This document shows, one piece after another, positions 34,648 to 42,876 of a DNA stretch of 64,000 nt (the first letter of the stretch is position 1; each line of letters starts with the position of its first letter). The position numbers and the translations under genes are program-made. Below the pieces are notes generated by a model. That model did not search any database, was not told where the DNA came from, and saw only the letters and a program-made list of their open reading frames with translations. The DNA lies in NCBI RefSeq assembly GCF_001187505.1, contig NZ_CP012150.1, forward strand, positions 1,488,001-1,552,000, in the 5' to 3' direction. Source of the DNA: Mycolicibacterium goodii. GTDB taxonomy: Bacteria; Actinomycetota; Actinomycetes; Mycobacteriales; Mycobacteriaceae.

Positions 34648-36216
34648 ATGAGCGAGGAGTTGCAGTATGAGCTCCCGGGGCTGGAACGAAAAGCCCATGA
34701 ATGCGAGTCGACTCGTCCCGAGGGCCCCGGCGAGGCGACGAAGCCGGACGAACTCGCCACTACCGCGGGTGTGTACAACAAGCTCATGGCGTCTGCCGCC
34801 AAACTGAAAGCGACGTTTGCGGCCGGGGACCGCGAAGGCGAACGTATTGCGGCGGCCATCCGCGCCGCGGCCGGTGCCTACCAGAAGATCGACGAGCAGA
34901 AGGCCTCCGAACTCAACCGTCAGATGAATGGCAGCGACGCCCCGCCGCCGACGGCAGAGGCGGTGGTCCCTGACATGTCCGGTATCCCTGGTCCGCTGAC
35001 CATCCCGTCCATGGAATACCCATCTGCCGCGGTCGCCGCGGACGAAATGGATTGGGATGCAGCCGCGAGGATCATCCACGGTGGTGATACGCAAGCCCTG
35101 TCGATGAAGTACTTCCGAGATCAGTGGCGGGACTACCAGTCCACGTTGGAGGGCCACGGGCGACATTTCGCGCAACCAGCCGAAGGTTGGGCGGGCGCAG
35201 CCGCCGAAACTTGTGCGGAGGCGCAGCGAAGACTGTCGACGTGGTGGGCTGATATGGGTGCGGAATGTGGGCGTCTGGCCCAAGAGGCCACGACGTTTGT
35301 CGATGCGCATGACAAGTTGGTGGCGAACCATCCCACCTTGGATGACGTCAAAGCATTTGAAGAAGCCGAATGGGCGTCCGAGTGGGATCGCCAGTATGCG
35401 TGGGCGCTGATGCAGGAGAAATCGGAGGACGCGCTTGAGGCGTACGCAAATGGCAGTCAAATCATGGAGATCCGTCCCGGAAAACCGCCGTCGATCGGCG
35501 GCCTTCCCGCAGTGAACGACGGTGACGTCCAGGCGACTCCGACTTCAGCACCGGGAGGTCCAGGAAGCCCAGGAGGGCCGGGCACCGGTGGTGGTGGCGG
35601 AGGTGGTGGCGGCGGGGGCGGCGCGCCTGAGATGCCGGGGATGCCGTCGGCCGATCCGTCGATGTCCCCGATGAGTGCGAATTCTCCAGGCGGAGAGCAG
35701 CCTTCGGGTTCACCTTCCGGCGGTGGCTCGCCGTCCGGCGGTTCACCCTCTGGTGGTTCGCCCTCCGGTGGTGCACCGTCCGGAGGTGGCATGCCGGGAG
35801 GTGGCCTTCCATCGGACATGCCCGGCGGCCCCGAAATTCCCGGGCTCGACGATCCGAGCCTCAAGCCCGCCAGCGCCGGCGGCGGCGGTGGAGGCGGCGT
35901 CGGTGGTGGTGGCGGCGGAATGCCTGCCGCGCCGCTCGGCCCGGCTGTCGGCGCCGACTCGGTGGCGCCCTCGCCGTCGAGTACCCGCGGTGGCGGCGTG
36001 GGAGTTCCGGGCGGTCCGGGTGGTGGCGCGGGCGGCATGATGGGCGGCGGCATGGGTGGCATGGGCGCCGGCCACGGTCAGGGCCAGGGCAAGGAGAAGA
36101 AGCGCGATCCGAAGCTGTCTCCCGACGAGGACCTCTACACGGAGGACCGCGCTCACACCGAAGCCGTCGTTGGTCATCGTCCGCGTCGGGAGAAGGACGG
36201 CGGAAAGCAGCAGTAG
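34648..36216 (+). CDS. espB: ESX-1 substrate EspB
   Basis: 522 residues from ATG 34648 with GGGAGGG upstream. It has a fused PE/PPE-like helical N-terminal fold (about 1-275): YQKID at Y78...D82 (YxxxD) and W181-A-G183 (WxG) are brought together as the bipartite secretion signal. A Gly/Pro/Ser low-complexity region follows (about 290-500) with SPSGG repeats. The C-terminal LYTEDRAHTEAVVGHR matches M. tuberculosis EspB. EspB is secreted, processed by MycP1 in the C-terminal part, and forms heptameric rings. Encoded next to its chaperone EspK. Confidence 0.95.
   Translation: MSEELQYELPGLERKAHECESTRPEGPGEATKPDELATTAGVYNKLMASAAKLKATFAAGDREGERIAAAIRAAAGAYQKIDEQKASELNRQMNGSDAPPPTAEAVVPDMSGIPGPLTIPSMEYPSAAVAADEMDWDAAARIIHGGDTQALSMKYFRDQWRDYQSTLEGHGRHFAQPAEGWAGAAAETCAEAQRRLSTWWADMGAECGRLAQEATTFVDAHDKLVANHPTLDDVKAFEEAEWASEWDRQYAWALMQEKSEDALEAYANGSQIMEIRPGKPPSIGGLPAVNDGDVQATPTSAPGGPGSPGGPGTGGGGGGGGGGGGAPEMPGMPSADPSMSPMSANSPGGEQPSGSPSGGGSPSGGSPSGGSPSGGAPSGGGMPGGGLPSDMPGGPEIPGLDDPSLKPASAGGGGGGGVGGGGGGMPAAPLGPAVGADSVAPSPSSTRGGGVGVPGGPGGGAGGMMGGGMGGMGAGHGQGQGKEKKRDPKLSPDEDLYTEDRAHTEAVVGHRPRREKDGGKQQ
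35707..35790 (+). repeat. Tandem 15-bp (SPSGG) repeats inside espB
   Basis: Five or six imperfect copies of a unit coding Ser-Pro-Ser-Gly-Gly at EspB residues about 354-380, e.g. TCGCCGTCCGGCGGT. Synonymous differences between copies show they are not recent. The copy number may vary between strains. Confidence 0.7.
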
Positions 36217-36308
36217 GAAGCCATGGTCAGCGCAGCGTGCCGCCAAACACCCTCTGGTGATGTCGATTTGGGCCGACGCGGCTGGCCGCGTGGACGTATG
36301 TCCGGTGA

Positions 36309-36617
36309 GTGCTAGGGTTCGATGTGCTTGCCGCCACACGTACTTATCTCCTGCTCGGATTCTTTGTTCTGTGCGGGGCATGGATTCTGCAGGCGACGTC
36401 ACACGGCATTCTTGTCACCGTCGCAATCGTCGCGCTGTACGTGATCGGGATCGGCCTGATTGCGCGCGGCTGCCACTACTACCGAAAGCTCCCTTGGCCG
36501 GAACCCGAAAGGTACAAGAAGGTCGGGGAGCCGCTTGCGATTTTCGGTTTGATCGTGGTCGCGATCAACCTCGGTTTTGGCCTTGTGTACTGGATTTGGG
36601 AGGTGTTGCTGAAATGA
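36309..36617 (+). CDS. Small two- to three-helix membrane protein
   Basis: 102 residues from GTG 36309 (a GTG at 36324 is also possible). Three hydrophobic stretches: LLLGFFVLCGAWILQA, ILVTVAIVALYVIGIGLIA, and AIFGLIVVAINLGFGLVYWIW near the C-terminus. A short basic YYRKLPWPEPERYKK loop lies before the last helix. Located 92 bases after espB and tail-to-tail with the minus-strand EspF-like gene, so it is probably the last gene of the plus-strand accessory transcript. I do not recognise the family. Confidence 0.75.
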   Translation: MLGFDVLAATRTYLLLGFFVLCGAWILQATSHGILVTVAIVALYVIGIGLIARGCHYYRKLPWPEPERYKKVGEPLAIFGLIVVAINLGFGLVYWIWEVLLK

Positions 36618-36630
36618 CGGGCCGCGGTTT

Positions 36631-36948
36631 TCAGCGCCCGTGCATCTCGCCGTTGAGGTCGCCCGCCTTGTCCTGATCCGTGCGGTCATAATCGGCAGCT
36701 GCGTGATCCAACTTCTCGCTGAGCGAGGTCGACATCTTTTGCATGGCAGCGGCCGCCGCATCACGCGAAAGGCCGGCGGCGCCGATTGCTGCGATTGTCG
36801 GTGCACAGACGGGACCGTGGGTGAGCCCGACTGCCGTGGTGGTTCCGTCCGTGACCTGAGCCGCCGCCGCGATGTTCTCGGCGATCTGCCGCTGCTGCTC
36901 GGACAAATGGCGAAGCGCTGTTGCCGTGACTTTCAGATCACCGCTCAC
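36631..36948 (-). CDS. EspF-like (EspC family) protein, second copy
   Basis: 105 residues from GTG 36948 with GGAAAGGG upstream; a longer frame to 37017 overlaps the preceding gene and adds residues unlike EspF. It aligns with EspF (12051-12368) over its whole length: LKVTATALRHLSEQQ, THGP at 43-46, and YDRTD at Y87...D91, the same positions as in EspF. It lies 34 bases after an EspE-like gene, reproducing the espE-espF order. Probably an ESX substrate co-secreted with the EspE-like protein. Confidence 0.85.
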   Translation of the reverse strand: MSGDLKVTATALRHLSEQQRQIAENIAAAAQVTDGTTTAVGLTHGPVCAPTIAAIGAAGLSRDAAAAAMQKMSTSLSEKLDHAAADYDRTDQDKAGDLNGEMHGR

Positions 36949-36982
36949 CGGGTGTCCCTTTCCTGGATCCTCGGGTGGTTCA

Positions 36983-37717
36983 CTACTGCGCCTGTGCCTC
37001 CGCAGCGATCCGGTCATAGGTGGCGCCGGCCCGCCGGATCACGGTGGCGTTCTCCGACGAATCAGCGATCATCCGATACATCCGCTGGGTGGCGATCGGA
37101 AGTGTCTTGGCGACGCCACCCCACTGGATGATCTGGGAGGCAATCTCGCCCGAACCCGGCGGAGCGTTCCAGAACTTGGCGGCGATGGCAGCCGGTATCA
37201 GCCAGGTGAGCTCTGTGACTTGATGATCGATCTGTCGCCGGGTGTCCTCGATCTCGCCGGCTTCCTTGTCGAGCACCTCTTTCACGATGCGATCGGTCTC
37301 GGCCATGAGCTCGGCGCGATCTTTCTGTTCGCGATTCCTGTCGGAGTAGGCCTGGGATCCGGTGCCTTCCCAACTGTCGGGAGAACCGGTCGCGTCATGA
37401 TTGCCGCTGACTTCTGAAAAGGCTTCCGCGCCTCGCCCGTAACGATCCCCGCGTTCGGGCCCCTCAAATCCCGTCAGGTTGCTCATGATGGTCATTGCTC
37501 TCAGCCCATAAGCGATGATCGGTGTCGCGGCGGCCGCGGCCAGCCTGGTATCTCCCAACTTCTGTGCGCCTTCTCTGGCGATGGACTGCCCGGAACTGAT
37601 GACGTCTGCTCCCAAGCCGGCAACGGTATAGCGGGTGTCCTCAGCCACCCCGACTGTGTGCGAGTAGCCGCTGTACCAGTTGTTGGCCATGTCGTAGAAA
37701 TCTCCGAAGGCGCCCAC
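36983..37717 (-). CDS. EspE/EspA-like secretion-associated protein, second copy
   Basis: 244 residues from GTG 37717, with GGAGGG upstream. It is related to the N-terminal domain of EspE (539 aa): a central DSWEGTGSQAYSDRNREQ with W116-E-G118, followed by a long helix LMAETDRIVKEVLDKEAGEI and a hydrophobic LIPAAIAAKFW stretch. It lacks the long Gly/acidic C-terminal tail of EspE. Pairs with the EspF-like gene downstream. An ESX-1 substrate role is inference from family. Confidence 0.82.
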   Translation of the reverse strand: MGAFGDFYDMANNWYSGYSHTVGVAEDTRYTVAGLGADVISSGQSIAREGAQKLGDTRLAAAAATPIIAYGLRAMTIMSNLTGFEGPERGDRYGRGAEAFSEVSGNHDATGSPDSWEGTGSQAYSDRNREQKDRAELMAETDRIVKEVLDKEAGEIEDTRRQIDHQVTELTWLIPAAIAAKFWNAPPGSGEIASQIIQWGGVAKTLPIATQRMYRMIADSSENATVIRRAGATYDRIAAEAQAQ

Positions 37718-37792
37718 GTGATGTCATCCCTCCATCGGTGCTCGTCCAGCCTAGCAATCAGCAGACCCTCTCCGGTGCACCAATTTTCGCGA

Positions 37793-38500
37793 CTAGCTGC
37801 CGGAACCTTTTCGCCGATCAGCGGCGGACTGCACCTGAAGAAACCGCTCGGTTGCGCGCCCATCGGTGAGTTCGATGCGGCGCTCCGGGTGCAACCAGTA
37901 GAAGCGCACGAACTCGTACAGCGTCCGCCCCTCCCCGGTGTACATGGCGGAATTGTCGATCGAGTGCTGCTGACCGTCGTCGGTCGCGATCACCAGAGGG
38001 GAGATCGCCTGCGGTCGGTCAGGGGCGGTGTCGCTGACGTCGGTCACTTCGTCCCAGTGTCGCTTCGCTGTCTTCCGGAAGGCTTCGGCGCGTTCGAATC
38101 CCTCTGGACCCAACCGCAGATAACCGATGCCACCGAGCTTCACGATCAGCGCGAAGAACACCGCGAAAACCCCGGCCAGTCCACCGCAAATGATGGGGAC
38201 CCAGGCGAAGAGTCCACCTTCGGAACCCGCGGAGGACATCGGAAGATCCAGTCGTCCCAGCGCGCTCAATACCGCGCAGAGGCCGAACAGCGGCGCACCG
38301 CCAAGGGTGGCGATGAGCATCATCCGATCCAGGCGCCGGTCGGGCCGGATCGTGGTTTCGCCGTTGTCGCACGTCACTCGCGGCACCAGCCCAGGCATGA
38401 TGAACTGGACGACGGCGGGGATCGTCCACCAGGCGGCGCCGGCGACACACAGGATTGCCGTCACGTAGCTGCCGCGCAGAACGGTGACGACGGCCCACAT
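37793..38500 (-). CDS. Membrane protein in the second espH-espE-espF-like set
   Basis: 235 residues from ATG 38500. Hydrophobic segments: MWAVVTVL..., VTAILCVAGAAWWTI, MLIATLGGAPLFGLCAVL and WVPIICGGLAGVFAVFFALIV; then a cytosolic C-terminal domain with GPEGFERAEAF and EFVRFYWLHPERRIEL. In-frame coding-like sequence continues about 60 bases upstream (RTLLLICLGIVQAVLLM) and would complete a first TM helix, but contains no ATG, GTG or TTG before the TGA at about 38573. So either the protein starts at 38500, or a non-standard start is used. Lies between the EspH-like and EspE-like genes. Function unknown. Confidence 0.72.
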   Translation of the reverse strand: MWAVVTVLRGSYVTAILCVAGAAWWTIPAVVQFIMPGLVPRVTCDNGETTIRPDRRLDRMMLIATLGGAPLFGLCAVLSALGRLDLPMSSAGSEGGLFAWVPIICGGLAGVFAVFFALIVKLGGIGYLRLGPEGFERAEAFRKTAKRHWDEVTDVSDTAPDRPQAISPLVIATDDGQQHSIDNSAMYTGEGRTLYEFVRFYWLHPERRIELTDGRATERFLQVQSAADRRKGSGS

Positions 38501-38572
38501 CAGCAGGACCGCCTGGACAATGCCCAGGCAGATCAGCAGGAGAGTTCGTTGTGCTTGCGTGGCCGTCTCCTG

Positions 38573-39103
38573 TCAGAACTCTTCGCGCGCATACCGTCTG
38601 TTGTACGCGGCCTCGGCCTCGGTGGCCTCCTCCGGTGTCGGCAGTCCCAAGGTGCTCCGCAGCATCTCCCGTACGTCGGGTCTGTCGCCGACCTGCTGCA
38701 CCGTGGCGTACAGCAGGTAGACGTACTGCCCGGCACCGGCTTTCATGGTCGCGATCGCCGCCAGCTCGGAAATCTCCTTCGCCACCTGAGCTTCGGTCAT
38801 ACCCACCACGGATGGTGACAGGTCGATGCGCTGCAGCGATCCGTTCATGTAGGCATGCACGCCGATGGTTCCGGGCGGATTGGTCGCCGAGAAGATCGGC
38901 CCCTCGTCGACTTCATCGATGTCGGAGGCCAGGGCGTACCCGCCCAGCCCGTCGAAGCCCGACCCGGCTTCCTCCTCGACAGGCGCAGGATCACCGAAGA
39001 CATCGAGATCCGAGTGCTCGTGCTCAGCCGGCGCGGAGAATTCGGCGTGCTCATCGCCCCAGTCGTCGTCCGGCGACGCGTTGGAGTTGTTCGGATCCAT
39101 CAA
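38573..39103 (-). CDS. EspH-like protein, second copy
   Basis: 176 residues from ATG 39103. Acidic N-terminal half (DDDWGDEHAEF, DIDEVDEGP), then the EspH core FSATNPPGTIGVHAYMNGSL, MTEAQVAKEISELAAIA and a GLPTPEEATEAE tail. It aligns with EspH (13235-13753) in the core. Starts 4 bases after the espL stop, so it is in the mycP1-eccE1-espL transcript. By analogy with EspH it may be the dedicated factor for the EspE-like protein encoded two genes downstream. Confidence 0.83.
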   Translation of the reverse strand: MMDPNNSNASPDDDWGDEHAEFSAPAEHEHSDLDVFGDPAPVEEEAGSGFDGLGGYALASDIDEVDEGPIFSATNPPGTIGVHAYMNGSLQRIDLSPSVVGMTEAQVAKEISELAAIATMKAGAGQYVYLLYATVQQVGDRPDVREMLRSTLGLPTPEEATEAEAAYNRRYAREEF

Positions 39104-39107
39104 CCGC

Positions 39108-39440
39108 TCAGATGTCCTCGGCGGTGATGTCGGCGACGAGGGCGTCGAGCCGTTCGCGGTCGGCCTCGATCGATGCGGTCGCCGCCGCGGTCGCCTTCTG
39201 CAGCGCCTCGTTGAGGCGTTGTTCGACGGTCTCGGCGCCGAGTCGCAGGAGCCCGTCTTCGATGTACACCGACGTCAGATGGTGATGACCGTTGAGCGTC
39301 ACCTCGACGGTGTCGGTTTCGTCGGCGGCGGTGAACGTTTCGGTGCTCATCTTGTGCAACTGGTCGTCCATGGCGGATTGCAGTCGCTGTGCCTGGCGCA
39401 GTACCGCCGCGACCTGCGGATGGATGTCGTCGTCGCTCAA
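39108..39440 (-). CDS. espL: ESX-1 protein EspL (YbaB-like fold)
   Basis: 110 residues from TTG 39440, with GGGGGAAA just upstream; no ATG or GTG is available. The sequence (VLRQAQRLQSAMDDQLHKMS, then VEVTLNGHHHLTSVYIEDGLL) has the helix-strand pattern of YbaB/EbfC-like proteins and matches M. tuberculosis EspL (115 aa). In M. tuberculosis EspL is needed for stable EspE/EspF and ESX-1 substrate levels. Gap of 11 bases from eccE1. A much longer frame through this position (up to 40772) is a shadow of eccE1. Confidence 0.85.
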   Translation of the reverse strand: MSDDDIHPQVAAVLRQAQRLQSAMDDQLHKMSTETFTAADETDTVEVTLNGHHHLTSVYIEDGLLRLGAETVEQRLNEALQKATAAATASIEADRERLDALVADITAEDI

Positions 39441-39451
39441 CGTGTTTCCCC

Positions 39452-40846
39452 CTACTGCTCCAAGGCCATCTGGTAGCGGCTTTCTTCGCGCGGGTTGATC
39501 AGCTGGATCGGCAGCTGCCGGTGCCGCGGTGTGTCGATGAAGTTGGGCCGCAGGATGACGCGGCCCACGCCCTGATGCGGGCCCAGATACGTCGTCGAAT
39601 TCGGCCAGCCGATGCGCGGTGTCCGGCCGACGCGACCGTTGATCATGGTGGCGAACTCGCGGAACTGCGGGCCGAGGGTCACCACCGCGCCGGCCGCCGC
39701 CGACCGGATGACGAACTGCGTGAACAGCCGCGCGTCGCCGAGGTTGATGCTGACGTCGACGTTGTCGAACGGCATGTACACCGGGTAGCGGTCGGCCGTC
39801 TCGCCGACCAGCACGCCGGCCGAACCGATCGGCAGGTCGTAGTGCTTGTCCGAAACCGGGACGATGCCCTGCAATGCGGCACGCTGACCGCCGAACAGGC
39901 ACGAAAACCCGCGCGGCGTCGCCGGATTCGCCAGCGTCGTCAGCAGGATCGCACTTGACGGCGCCGCGCCGGGGCGCAGGCGCACCCGGGTGATGGTGTG
40001 GTCGGCGCGCGCCGACCACCACATGTCCGGCCCGCCGGGCGCGGTGTAGGCCGCGGTGAAGGTGCTGCGGCCCTTGATCGACGACCACGTCTCGCGCTCG
40101 TAGCTGATCTCGGTGGCCTTGTCGTAGTCGTCGAAACTGCGGCAGCAGCGCGCATCGACCCCGTTGCTGGCCAACTGATCGGCGATGCGCGTCGCGGACG
40201 ACACGAGGTACCGGGCCAGGCCGGACACCCCGGAGTCGCGGCGGTGCGCCGAGCGCTGCGTCTTCTCGGGATCGGCCCGCAGCACGATCCAGGTGCGCCG
40301 GTTCGCCGGCGCGGGGTAGGGCCCCACCACCTGCTCGTAGAGCGCGATCAGGCTGGCCGGCGCGGTCTTGCCGACGCGGTAGCCGGCCGACACCACATCG
40401 GCCTCCAGGTCGGGGCAGTGCGCCTCCAGCAGGCGTTCGACCAACCTGGTGCTGACCACGTCGTCGGTCATCGCGCTGCCGTTGACGATCACGGTCGGCG
40501 TGAACGGCCTTGGCACAAGCTCGATCACCGCGATCAGGTAATCGCCCTGCCAGCGCACCGCGACGTGGTCGCCGGGCATGACGGTGGAACCGACGGCGGG
40601 CTCCGAGGCGACGTCGGGCGTGCTGCGGTGGCGTCGGCGCCACGAGAAGATCGCCCGCACCCACCCGGTGATCCGCAGACCGCGGATCGTGAGCACCGAG
40701 AACAACGCGATCAGCACGGCCAGCGTGATGCCCAACCACAGCAGGTCGAAGTGCATGCAGATCGCGATGCACGCCGGGATCAATGTGGCGGCCCAGATGC
40801 CGTGCCCGGTGGTGAACCGGAAACCGAACTGCCGCAGGAAGTTCAC
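39452..40846 (-). CDS. eccE1: ESX-1 membrane protein EccE1
   Basis: 464 residues from ATG 40846. Two TM helices near the N-terminus (IWAATLIPACIAICMHF and LLWLGITLAVLIALFSV) are followed by a large cytosolic domain, the EccE layout. Length is close to M. tuberculosis EccE1 (462 aa). EccE sits at the periphery of the ESX membrane complex. The start overlaps the mycP1 stop by 4 bases. Confidence 0.93.
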   Translation of the reverse strand: MNFLRQFGFRFTTGHGIWAATLIPACIAICMHFDLLWLGITLAVLIALFSVLTIRGLRITGWVRAIFSWRRRHRSTPDVASEPAVGSTVMPGDHVAVRWQGDYLIAVIELVPRPFTPTVIVNGSAMTDDVVSTRLVERLLEAHCPDLEADVVSAGYRVGKTAPASLIALYEQVVGPYPAPANRRTWIVLRADPEKTQRSAHRRDSGVSGLARYLVSSATRIADQLASNGVDARCCRSFDDYDKATEISYERETWSSIKGRSTFTAAYTAPGGPDMWWSARADHTITRVRLRPGAAPSSAILLTTLANPATPRGFSCLFGGQRAALQGIVPVSDKHYDLPIGSAGVLVGETADRYPVYMPFDNVDVSINLGDARLFTQFVIRSAAAGAVVTLGPQFREFATMINGRVGRTPRIGWPNSTTYLGPHQGVGRVILRPNFIDTPRHRQLPIQLINPREESRYQMALEQ

Positions 40847-42192
40847 TGCTTCCGCCTCAACGCACGCCGTGCCAGCGCGCCGACACCCAGCGCGAAGGCC
40901 AGGACGGCTCCGGCGATCACGACGGCCGTGATCGGGCCGCGGTCTGGCGGCGGGATGTACACCGGCGGCGGCACTTCCTTGACCCGGAACGGCGCCTTCT
41001 CCGGTCCATCGGGAATCTCCCAGGTGAGCGCGGCCACCGGGTCGATCACGCCCGCGCCGACGTAGTTGTCGACCCCACCGCCGGGATGGCGGGCCGTGGC
41101 GGTGATGCGGTTGATGACCTGCGCCGGCGTCAGATCGGGGAAGCGCTGCTTGACCAGTGCCGCCAGACCGGACACGTACGCCGCGGAGAAGGAGGTGCCA
41201 TTGAGCGGCACGGGACCATCCTCACCGGGGGTGGCGTTGACGGGCTGGCCGTCGTAGCCCAGCGACGTGAGATTCTCACCCGGCGCGGCCGCGCCGACCC
41301 ACGGACCCGACATCGAGAAATTACTGGGCTGGCCGTTCTGGCCGATGCTGCCGACCGTGAGGACCAGCGGGTCGTACCAGGCCGGGCTGACGATGGTCTG
41401 CACTTCACGCCATCCGCGCGGATCGGACGGGACCGCCGGGTCCGGTGGCGGGTTCTGCGAGCAGTCCTGGCCGGTGTTGCCCGCGGCGACCACGATCACT
41501 GCGCCCTTGACGTTGACGGCGTAGTTGATCGCGGCACCGAGGCTGGTCTCGTCGATGCGGCGGGTCACCTTGTAGCAGGCGGCCTCGCTGATGTTGATCA
41601 CCTGCGCGCCGAGATTCGCCGCGTGCACCACGGCCCTGGCCAGGCTGCGGATCGAGCCGGCGGTCTGGGTGGTGTTCGGATCGTTGGGATCCTGACGGGC
41701 GCCCTTGGGCTGGAAGGCGACCGAGGTCTGCCGCAGCGACAGCAGTCGCGCATCGGGGGCCACACCGATGAAACCGTCGGTCGGGGCGGGGCGGCCGCCG
41801 ATGATTGCTGCGGTCATGGTGCCGTGCGCGTCGCAGTCGGACATGCCGTTGCCCGCGGCGTCGACGAAATCGCCGCCCGGTTCGGCCGGAACCCGGGGTG
41901 AACCATTGACGCCGGTGTCAATCACCGCGACGGTGACGCCGGCGCCGGTGGCAAACTTCTGCGCCTCCTCGATGCGGAGATAGTCGTTCGCCCACGGGCG
42001 GTCCGCGAAGTTCGAGTTCGGCATCACCGTCGGTGTCGCGCAGATCTTGCGCTGCTCGGTGGGCTGGTCCGGACCGGTTTCGTCAGGTGGGACGGCCGCC
42101 GCGTCGATCACCGGAGGATCGATGGCCCACGCCGGAGGCGCACTGAACAAAGCCAGCAGAACTGCCAGCACCATGACGGCTACGCGCTGCAC
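40843..42192 (-). CDS. mycP1: Mycosin-1, membrane-anchored subtilisin-like protease MycP1
   Basis: 449 residues from GTG 42192. Signal peptide (VMVLAVLLALFSAPPAWA), catalytic triad D92 (AVIDTGVN), H123 (DAHGTMTA) and S334 (NGTSFSAAY), with oxyanion Asn239 (AAGNTG). The C-terminus has a TM helix (TAVVIAGAVLAFALGVGALA) and a basic tail. Mycosins cap the ESX periplasmic assembly; MycP1 cleaves EspB. First gene of the minus-strand arm. All key residues are present. Confidence 0.96.
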   Translation of the reverse strand: MQRVAVMVLAVLLALFSAPPAWAIDPPVIDAAAVPPDETGPDQPTEQRKICATPTVMPNSNFADRPWANDYLRIEEAQKFATGAGVTVAVIDTGVNGSPRVPAEPGGDFVDAAGNGMSDCDAHGTMTAAIIGGRPAPTDGFIGVAPDARLLSLRQTSVAFQPKGARQDPNDPNTTQTAGSIRSLARAVVHAANLGAQVINISEAACYKVTRRIDETSLGAAINYAVNVKGAVIVVAAGNTGQDCSQNPPPDPAVPSDPRGWREVQTIVSPAWYDPLVLTVGSIGQNGQPSNFSMSGPWVGAAAPGENLTSLGYDGQPVNATPGEDGPVPLNGTSFSAAYVSGLAALVKQRFPDLTPAQVINRITATARHPGGGVDNYVGAGVIDPVAALTWEIPDGPEKAPFRVKEVPPPVYIPPPDRGPITAVVIAGAVLAFALGVGALARRALRRKQ

Positions 42193-42556
42193 GCCTCACA
42201 CTCCCCCAACAACGTCGGATCCGCCTGCCGACCGCCGAAGCGCTTCAGCAAACAGATCGATGTCTGCGCAGGGAAGCATCTTCTCATGCCGATGAGGCGG
42301 GCACATCGCACGCTCGAAGTCTAAGGGCGGGTTGCTGAGCCCAATGACGCTTTTTCTGGACCGACATGGAGTGTCAACGGCATGACATTGGCGACGGCCG
42401 TCGGACCGTCGGCAGTAGTCGAACGAACACGCTGAACACCACTGGCCCCACGCGGAGCAAAAGGCGGAAAAAGTGTCCAGTGGGGTTTCTGTTGCCCATT
42501 AGGCTCATTCGAGACGAAGGTGCGGCAGCTGTCGCAGCAGCAAATCGGAGTGACAG
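42193..42556. other. Divergent intergenic region between mycP1 and the WXG effector cassette
   Basis: 364 bases with no supported gene. It must contain the promoter of the mycP1-eccE1-espL arm and that of the WXG100 cassette. Short frames on both strands (for example 42366-42575) lack ribosome sites and recognisable similarity. Confidence 0.55.
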
Positions 42557-42874
42557 ATGGATCAATTGCGTGTGAACCCGGCCCTTGTACATGAGTCGGG
42601 CGTACAGGTCGGTGAACTCGCAGAGACACTACGGTCCGAGCTCAGTGCATCAAGCCAGCAGATCGCGGCGTCGCAGTCGGGATGGATCGGGAGATCGGCC
42701 GAAGCCTTGTCGGCACTGCTGGCGGAATGGGACAACGACACTGAGATCCATCACCGCAACATCGCCGGACACGGGGAGAGGTTCGTCCAGGCCGCGCGGA
42801 TGTACGGCCACGTCGATGAAAACGAAGCCGACTCACTGAAGAATGCGAGCCACGCTTTCGGGACGGACGTTTAG
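42557..42874 (+). CDS. WXG100-family protein, partner of the downstream WXG effector
   Basis: 105 residues from ATG 42557 with GGAG upstream. Helix-turn-helix with W43-I-G45 (QSGWIGRSAEAL) and a C-terminal YGHVD (Y83...D87), so it has both the WxG turn and the YxxxD type VII signal at the positions seen in EsxB. Two bases separate its stop from the next gene, which has its own WxG. In type VII systems such a pair forms a secreted heterodimer. Likely exported by the adjacent ESX-1 system, but that is inference. Confidence 0.85.
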   Translation: MDQLRVNPALVHESGVQVGELAETLRSELSASSQQIAASQSGWIGRSAEALSALLAEWDNDTEIHHRNIAGHGERFVQAARMYGHVDENEADSLKNASHAFGTDV

Positions 42875-42876
42875 CA

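Noticed and set aside
35500..36060. Repetitive Gly/Ser/Pro stretch as a CRISPR-like array
   Set aside because: The units are 15-bp coding repeats inside espB in frame with the protein. No unique spacers are present.
26518..36617. Insertion sequence or prophage as carrier of the low-GC block
   Set aside because: I found no transposase, integrase, tRNA or terminal inverted repeats. The 11-bp repeat is better explained by duplicated gene-start context.
39441..40772. Long minus-strand frame that joins espL to a 440-codon extension
   Set aside because: The extension is an out-of-frame shadow of eccE1. EspL begins at the TTG at 39440, which has a ribosome site.
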